Below the pieces are notes generated by a model. The model searched no databases and was not told the origin of the DNA. It was given only the letters and a program-made list of their open reading frames with translations. A DNA stretch of 64,000 nt from Xiphydria camelus (Eukaryota > Arthropoda > Insecta > Hymenoptera > Xiphydriidae), in the NCBI GenBank assembly GCA_963678675.1, contig OY783195.1, forward strand, positions 18,569,342 through 18,633,341, given 5' to 3'. A program made the translations under genes and the position numbers. Shown piece after piece: positions 58,276 to 64,000 of the stretch. Position 1 is the stretch's first letter. Each line of letters starts with the position of its first letter.

Positions 58276-61149
58276 CTTACTAAGCCTGTCCTCGCATCAC
58301 AGCATCATCCTAATGACAAAAACCAAGACAGTTTTCGAGCCTGTTGCCTTAACGTCAACTCTCTCCGTTCGCATCTCGATATACTGAAGTACCATCTCGA
58401 CAACAACCCCCAGTACCAGCTGATTGCTGTCACGGAAACCTGGCTTGCTGGAAAAATCCCGTCCTCTACCGTAGCCATCTCTGGGTTCAATTTCATACGC
58501 AATGATAGAAATGTTAACGGAGGTGGAGTCGGACTTTACATCCATGAGTCACTGTCGGTCAAGGTTATCTCCATGTCTGACGCGACGTGGACAGGCAAAC
58601 CCGGTACTCCTGAGTATCTATGCTGTGAAGTCAGCGGGTCTCATATGGAATCTGTGTTTGCAGCAGTTGTCTACCGTCCGCCCCATGCACCATTCACCTC
58701 CCCACGAGACCTTGGACTCATTATCGCCGATGCTATGGAGGGTTACAGCCACAAAATAATCCTCGGGGATTTCAACGCTGATCAGCTGTCCAATAACTTC
58801 GATGCACAATATATCAGGTCACTGCTGCGAGACAACTCCCTTACTCTGGTCAATCATGGTTCTACGCACGTCACGGAAACCTCTTCAACTTGGCTAGATC
58901 TTTGTCTTGTTGACGAATCCGATAAGGTCTTGTCATACGGAAAATCTGATGTGCCATTGGGAGCAGGTCATCATCTAATTCACGTTGCGATTGAGACTCA
59001 TCGACTTCTTCCTGAGACTAAGTTCATCTCTACTCGTAAACTAAACCACATTCAGGAGGCTGAAGAAGAACTTAATTCCATCGACTGGACATTGGTGGTG
59101 GATCGGGCGCCCTCTACAGATGCTGCACTTGATAACTTCTACCAACGATTTTTGCCTGTAATCGATCGCGTCGCGCCCATCACTAAAACTAGGGTTAACT
59201 CTACCTCTCATGCTCAATGGGTGACACCCGAGCTGAAAAATGCCGAAAAAGTCACTCGAACTGTCTACAGGCGCTGGAGAAGAAACAGAAGGAAAAAGGA
59301 TTTGGTTGAATACAGGCTAAAACGCAAGCAATGGCTCACTGAACTAGCTGATGCCAGGATAAACTACTACCAATCTCGCCTCCAGGGTCTCTCCATGACT
59401 GATACATGGCAAGAACTACGTAAACTCGGGCTCATTAAGTCAGCGAGCACTCCTCCTCTTGCAGTCCCGGCCGAAACATTGAATCTTTCCTTTGCCAAAA
59501 TATCGACAATCACAACTGAACCTAATTCAGAAACCGCTATACGTGACATGCCAACCGTACCTCTAAAGAATCCGCCGCTGGAATTAACTTCCGTCTGCGA
59601 ACTCGAGATTGAAAAAGCTATAGACTGCTCTCATTCCAATGCTCAGGGCGCAGACGGGGTAAACCTCAAACTAATACGCAGTCTACGCCATATCCTCACC
59701 GTCGTTTGTCTGGCGATATTTAATAAATCAATTCGCGACTGTTGCTTCCCCTCCGCCTGGAAAAAAGCGGTTATAATGCCTATCAATAAAATCCCTGTGC
59801 CGTCCACCGTGAACGACTACCGTCCTATCTCTCTACTACCCACACTTAGCAAGATATTTGAAAAGGTTATCTACAACCAAGTAGTCACCTACTTGAACCA
59901 AAACACACTCCTCGATCCATACCAATGTGGTTTTCGGTCAGGGCACAGCACTCAGTCAGCTCTTGTAAAACTTATAAACGATATCAGGCAAAATATGGAA
60001 CGTCGTCAGATCACTGTTTTAGTGCTGTTCGACTTTTCAAAGGCCTTCGATACTGTATCGCACAGCATACTGGCCCTCAAACTCCAACGAGTGGGCTTTG
60101 CCCAGCGGACTATTGAGTGGTTCATGTCTTATCTCCAGGGCAGATCTCAAGCCATCAAAACATCCGATAGCGCTCTCACTACTTGGCAGCATACTAATGC
60201 TGGAGTCCCTCAAGGTTCAGTGCTGGGGCCGCTCTTATTCTCGTTATTTATCAACGATATAGGGAGCAGCATCATAAACGCTAAACGCCTGCTATACGCC
60301 GATGATCTGCAAATCTATCTGAATTGTCCTCCTCACGAACTAAACTCATGTATAGCCAAACTCAACGAAGATATACTCCGTATTGACCGCTGGGCTCACA
60401 ACAACCTTCTCAAACTCAATCTTGGCAAGACTAAAGCGATCATCCTTGGCAATGAGCGTTACATCAACTCCATCAATTCCGGCAGTCTTCCACCACTTGG
60501 ATCCAATGGTATTAATATCCCGCTCGTCAACTCGGTGAGGAATCTAGGATTGATTATCGACTCCAAACTCAACTTTAAAGAACATGTCCGCTTTGTCACT
60601 GCAAAAATCAATCGATCCTACTATCAACTGCATCGACTCCGACCTTACACCAAATTCAGCCTTCGGAAAATATTGGTCAGCGCTTTAATCTTACCTCACT
60701 TAGACTACTGTACGGTTGCTCTAAATGGTGCTGGAACTGTTCTCAATCTCAAGCTCCAACGACTAGTTAATAAAGGGATTCGCTATATTTTTGGATTACC
60801 GCGCGATACCCACATTAGTCAATACCGCCGTGAACTTGGTTGGCTTACTATCGAGTCTCGAAGGAAATTGTTCCTCGCCACGCTTACTTATAATACTATC
60901 TCTACAAATCGGCCACTGTTCCTTTCTGAACTACTATCATACAGCTCACATCGATCCTCAAGTCGGACTGGACATCATCGCTCCCTCACCATACCCATGC
61001 ATAGGACTGAGGCCTTTAAGTCGTCCTTCGCGGTATCTGCTCCATACTTATGGAACTCCTTACCACCGGACATTATTGAAGTCTCCACACCCGGCGCTTT
61101 TAAAGCAAGAACCAAACAGTGGCTATTCAACTCGGAAAACTCTACTTGA
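58276..61149 (+). CDS. LINE ORF2: AP-like endonuclease and reverse transcriptase
   Basis: The frame is uninterrupted for 957 codons from the ORF1 stop to the TGA at 61147-61149. The first ATG (58573) is too late: the endonuclease starts earlier, with CLNVNSL (residues 24-30) and TETWL (53-57), so the ATG-less 58276 is used as the domain start. VYRPP and GDFNAD follow. The usual SDH motif reads GAGHHLI here, so its Asp is not seen. RT has DYRPISLLPTLSKIFEK, QCGFRSGHST, LFDFSKAFDTV, GVPQGSVLGPLLF and catalytic YADD (about residue 674). By motifs it is a CR1/L2-like non-LTR element. It nicks DNA and primes reverse transcription there. It is the youngest-looking coding element in the window. Confidence 0.9.
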   Translation, partial: LTKPVLASQHHPNDKNQDSFRACCLNVNSLRSHLDILKYHLDNNPQYQLIAVTETWLAGKIPSSTVAISGFNFIRNDRNVNGGGVGLYIHESLSVKVISMSDATWTGKPGTPEYLCCEVSGSHMESVFAAVVYRPPHAPFTSPRDLGLIIADAMEGYSHKIILGDFNADQLSNNFDAQYIRSLLRDNSLTLVNHGSTHVTETSSTWLDLCLVDESDKVLSYGKSDVPLGAGHHLIHVAIETHRLLPETKFISTRKLNHIQEAEEELNSIDWTLVVDRAPSTDAALDNFYQRFLPVIDRVAPITKTRVNSTSHAQWVTPELKNAEKVTRTVYRRWRRNRRKKDLVEYRLKRKQWLTELADARINYYQSRLQGLSMTDTWQELRKLGLIKSASTPPLAVPAETLNLSFAKISTITTEPNSETAIRDMPTVPLKNPPLELTSVCELEIEKAIDCSHSNAQGADGVNLKLIRSLRHILTVVCLAIFNKSIRDCCFPSAWKKAVIMPINKIPVPSTVNDYRPISLLPTLSKIFEKVIYNQVVTYLNQNTLLDPYQCGFRSGHSTQSALVKLINDIRQNMERRQITVLVLFDFSKAFDTVSHSILALKLQRVGFAQRTIEWFMSYLQGRSQAIKTSDSALTTWQHTNAGVPQGSVLGPLLFSLFINDIGSSIINAKRLLYADDLQIYLNCPPHELNSCIAKLNEDILRIDRWAHNNLLKLNLGKTKAIILGNERYINSINSGSLPPLGSNGINIPLVNSVRNLGLIIDSKLNFKEHVRFVTAKINRSYYQLHRLRPYTKFSLRKILVSALILPHLDYCTVALNGAGTVLNLKLQRLVNKGIRYIFGLPRDTHISQYRRELGWLTIESRRKLFLATLTYNTISTNRPLFLSELLSYSSHRSSSRTGHHRSLTIPMHRTEAFKSSFAVSAPYLWNSLPPDIIEVSTPGAFKARTKQWLFNSENST

Positions 61150-61472
61150 CTACTTGACTAAATTCACTGCCCGCGGCAAACATAATCTCGCTAGCATTAA
61201 TTTATATACGCGCTTAAGCTTACTCCTATTTACATTTAATTTCAATCTACACTATTATTTTAACCTGCTTTACCTCATATGCTCTTGCTTAAATTGAATC
61301 GTATCTTATGCCCAACTATTATTAGCATTTTTTTTCTTTTTAGTATTTAGTAATTAGCATAGCTTAGTATTAAGTATTTATAGGACTTACTCATGCTTGT
61401 ACACTGAGCTCTACCAAGAGCACATATTATTTGTTCTACTTTGAATAATAAACTACATCATCATCATCATCT
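61150..61472 (+). mobile_element. LINE 3' UTR and CAT-repeat tail
   Basis: A non-coding, AT-rich 3' region ends AATAATAAACTACATCATCA with a short (CAT)n tail at 61454-61470 instead of poly-A, as in many CR1/L2-type elements. A second short frame (60791-61297) overlaps ORF2 and is a shadow. Confidence 0.65.
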
Positions 61473-61474
61473 CT

Positions 61475-61545
61475 CTCTCTCTGGACCCGATGAGGAATTC
61501 CTAATGAGGACCAGACGTGGTTAAGCAAGTCGGGTCCAGAGAGTA
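61475..61545. repeat. inverted repeat TCTCTGGACCCGA
   Basis: CTCTCTGGACCCGA and TCGGGTCCAGAGAG are exact inverses around about 40 bp containing GAGGAATTCCTAATGAGGAC. A related AATTAGGAATTCCTTGTCGG is seen at 62839-62860, so both belong to a GGWCCTGATC-rich repeat family. Confidence 0.55.
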
Positions 61546-61698
61546 TTGATTTGATGTTGATTCCTTACGTGGACCTCACTTACAAACTAGATTAGGACCT
61601 GATCATGTATTTGAAATGATTTTTCGACAGAGTGCAAAGAGGTTATAATAGGCGGTAGGCAACTCTGTCTTCTTATCTTATGTAACATACATCATATA

Positions 61699-62494
61699 CA
61701 GGGTGACATTTTGAAAACTTGCCACCCCAATATCTCAGAAAGTTACAGAGATTTTCCAAAAAAAATACGGTTTCGGCAGTGGAGAGGGGGAACCAAAATG
61801 ACGTAATCGGAGACACACCCCCTCCAACCCCCTTAGCGGTAGCCCCCTCAACTTTGTAATCTTAAATAGCAACCCCTCATGTGTGATATAGCGTTGGAAA
61901 GCTCTTTAAAAATGCTTTAGAACAACACCACATTTTGGTACCTTTCGATGAGTAGTTTTTGCGCAAATCGAGAAAGAAACTGCTAGAAGTAAGTTGTCAA
62001 TTGATTTATTAAAGGTCAATTACGTTACAATAAATTTTCGAAATGATTTCCATTGATTTTTCGAACTTTTTCAAATGTTGTTCTTGAAATTCTGCGATAT
62101 TCTTGCGTAATTCTCTGTTTCAGTTGGTTAATGCTTGCTGGTTGAGTTTGAAAAACAACAGATTTCAGATGTCTCCATATAAGAAGAAATCGCAGAGAGT
62201 AAGATCAGGTAATGGAAATCACTTCGAAAATGTATTGTAACATAATTGACCTTTAATCAATAAATTGACAAAACTTACTTCTAGCAGTTTCTTTCTCGAT
62301 TTACGCGAAAACTACTCATCGAAAGTAGGGGACCCCCAACTACCCCCCCCCCCCACCCCAAGGGGATTGGAGTGGGTGCGTCTCCGATTATGTCATTTTT
62401 GTTCCCCCTCTCCACTGCCGAAACTGTATTTTTTAAGAAAATCTCTGTAACTTTCTGAGATATTGGGGTGGCAAGTTTTCAAAATGTCACCCTG
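61699..62494. mobile_element. CAGGGTG-type TIR element with transposase remnant (TA flanks)
   Basis: CAGGGTGACATTTTGAAAAC and its inverse are flanked by TA (61697-61698, 62495-62496). The arms of about 150 bp or more are highly similar. The interior minus strand keeps the end of a transposase. Confidence 0.8.
62025..62215 (-). pseudogene. mariner-like transposase C-terminus, remnant
   Basis: On the minus strand the segment reads PDLTLCDFFLYG (compare the SPDL-P-DFFLWG block that holds the last catalytic Asp of many insect mariner-like transposases). After a one-base shift it continues HLKSVVFQTQPASINQLKQR and ends GNHFENLL with a TAA at 62025-62027. Everything upstream is lost. Its place between CAGGGTG ends suggests what kind of enzyme moves this family. 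Confidence 0.55.
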
Positions 62495-62496
62495 TA

Positions 62497-63210
62497 TATT
62501 CATTTGACATCAACTCAAAAATGAATTTACTATAATATAGTAAAGTTTTCATCTGGAAAAATAGTGAATAAATATGAAAAATGAATAGTGTGTGAGAGAT
62601 TTTTCTAGAAGTAAAATATATGATTCGGTCATAAAAAAAATAATTAAATTGTCTGATATGATCTTGATTTGGCGGTGGTCTGGAAAAGCTAGTGAGACTT
62701 ATGACGTGTCACGTGATCAGGATATCCCGACTTGGTCCTGATCTGGACACGATCAGAAAAAACTAGCGTGACATCGGATGTCACGTGATCAGGATATCCC
62801 AATTTGATCCTGATCTGGATCTGGTCAGGAAAAACTAATTAGGAATTCCTTGTCGGGACCTGATCGGGTCCCAGCCATATGATCTGGTTGACCCAATGAA
62901 ATTTCTAGTCGGGTACATAATTATTTTTCCTCCTTTTCTGAACCTAGAGACCCTTAAAATAATTAAAGAATATTATTATACGTTATTTTTAATTTTATTA
63001 TATTCATTTATTTATGCACCAAACGTTACATTTCAGCTAAATTTTTTTTATTTTCACAAGCCTTTTCGTTTACAGACTCTTTGTTCTCATAACCATATTT
63101 TGCACAAAAATAATTAGACAATACACAATCTTTATGAAGTATTTAAGATTGCTAAAATACAGCAATCTTTATATTGCAAAAGAATATAAAACATATCAAT
63201 TACTAACTGA
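62497..63210. other. AT-rich stretch with a tandem GATCAGGATATCCC unit
   Basis: A unit of about 70-75 bp is present twice at 62686-62850 (GTCACGTGATCAGGATATCC at 62709 and 62781), followed by a diverged third part. I see no gene. Confidence 0.45.
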
Positions 63211-63537
63211 ATCTTTTCTTGTACAATATTTTTCACCCGATGGGGTGAAACTAAATTAGGTTTTATACGTTATTTTATTAAAGCTATGAGAGAAAGTCAT
63301 TGTATGCTTCCGGTATGTCACTGCATTGGTCAACACTTCGGTATCATTCAAGAAGTTCAAATTGTGGAGGTTTTTCAGGCCACAGGTGATCGATTCACTT
63401 ATGCTACCACGAAATGTCTATGCAAAGTTCAGGTGACCGACAATATTTTGGCTGTACCAGTACAATCCTTACACAGTGTGTGTGTCTTTATGAACATTGG
63501 AGACAATCAAGTATGTTGGCATACCGGTAAACGATGA
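63211..63537 (+). CDS. unrecognised small frame, possibly an exon or TE fragment
   Basis: The frame is open for 108 codons, with the first ATG at 63286 (83 codons). Its composition is more protein-like than neighbouring frames: six Cys, and mixed residues such as HFGIIQEVQIVEVFQATGDR and LCKVQVTDNILAVPVQSL. I do not recognise a family, and no signal peptide is clear. It could be a host exon or part of an insect transposon protein. Confidence 0.3.
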   Translation: MFSCTIFFTRWGETKLGFIRYFIKAMRESHCMLPVCHCIGQHFGIIQEVQIVEVFQATGDRFTYATTKCLCKVQVTDNILAVPVQSLHSVCVFMNIGDNQVCWHTGKR

Positions 63538-64000
63538 AGAGTTGGAATATAAATTGAATACAAAATTTGGCCTACCGAAATACTGTGTATTCTCTATAGT
63601 TCTAATAATATGTGGATTAAAATTAATAAATAATAATGATTTATTATTTGTCGATGCCTAAGTTTTGAATGTAGTAGGTAATTCGTATAGTAAAAAATTT
63701 TTAGAAATAAAGTTTGGTTTCAGTGAAATTTAAATAGATTTTTTCATTCTTCTTCTAAAATATTCTTTTAGTAGTGTCAAAAAGGGAAAGCAGAAAGTGG
63801 GGAATACTCTTCTGATTACTTTGATTACGGTTTTATGTATTTTTAACAAAAAAAAAAGTTCAAGATTTATTAAATAAAGCGAAAAAATTATCATTCACTA
63901 CATCGTAGAGGAGTTATAGGTTTAATATATAGGTGGTATTTGCAAAAGGTAAAAGATGATTGCGGAAATTTAGGCTGAAAAGGCTGGTAGCAGGAGGTAG
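63538..64000. other. unassigned AT-rich end of window
   Basis: I see no gene or repeat that can be supported. Confidence 0.25.

Noticed and set aside
60791..61297. 168-codon frame overlapping the LINE
   Set aside because: It is a shadow of ORF2 in another register, followed by 3' UTR.

Overview
This is a eukaryotic, AT-rich and almost gene-free window that looks like arthropod, most probably insect, intergenic DNA. The evidence is the repeat content: insect-type Ty3/gypsy and CR1/L2-like retrotransposons, a DD34D mariner, a tRNA-derived SINE, many terminal-inverted-repeat (TIR) elements flanked by TA, Helitron-like ends and a Polinton/adintovirus-type DNA polymerase fossil. A hymenopteran host is plausible but not proven. 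I recognise no intact host gene. Nearly every long reading frame is transposon-derived, simple repeat, or an artefact of a 200-base assembly gap (57417-57616).

Layout. 1-4022: 3' part of a Ty3/gypsy element (Gag end, protease, RT, RNase H, integrase, 3' LTR), decayed by frameshifts and stops but keeping an in-register A AAA AAC slippery heptamer before the gag stop. 4027-16365: sparse DNA with small TIR elements, a Helitron-like repeat and a GC-richer block (15230-16330). 16367-20452: one large TA-flanked element holding several foldbacks, among them a 2.2-kb GCATGC-rich one. 20622-23205: small TIR elements. 23836-30040: a deep nest of elements inside elements. It includes a TGACGTC-rich TA element, a perfect 94-bp palindrome, and a solo LTR carrying five stem-loops with covarying stems. 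31794-37767: two nearly identical TA-flanked elements in opposite orientation, each carrying the same SINE copy. The right one sits inside a 1.2-kb purine tract. 37850-41570: a Helitron-like 3' hairpin, then little. 41574-42852: mariner pseudogene. 43390-44895: probable LTR fragment and a LINE fragment. 45756-47931: broken protein-primed family B DNA polymerase. 48710-50326, 51252-52072 and 54838-55529: more TIR elements. 57617-61470: a CR1/L2-like LINE with intact ORF2. 61699-62494: a CAGGGTG element with a transposase remnant.

How it fits together: the genes are mobile-element genes serving their own replication (Gag/Pol, LINE ORF1/ORF2, transposases). The many non-autonomous TIR elements mostly duplicate TA, as if mobilised by Tc1/mariner-type transposases, and have repeatedly inserted into one another. 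The target duplications (TA, TTA, TTAA, TAAC) let the order of insertion be read directly. The most unusual signal is the stem-loop array in the solo LTR (28817-29111): exactly 20 nt between the arms in all five units, a conserved cap, and compensating changes in the outer stems.
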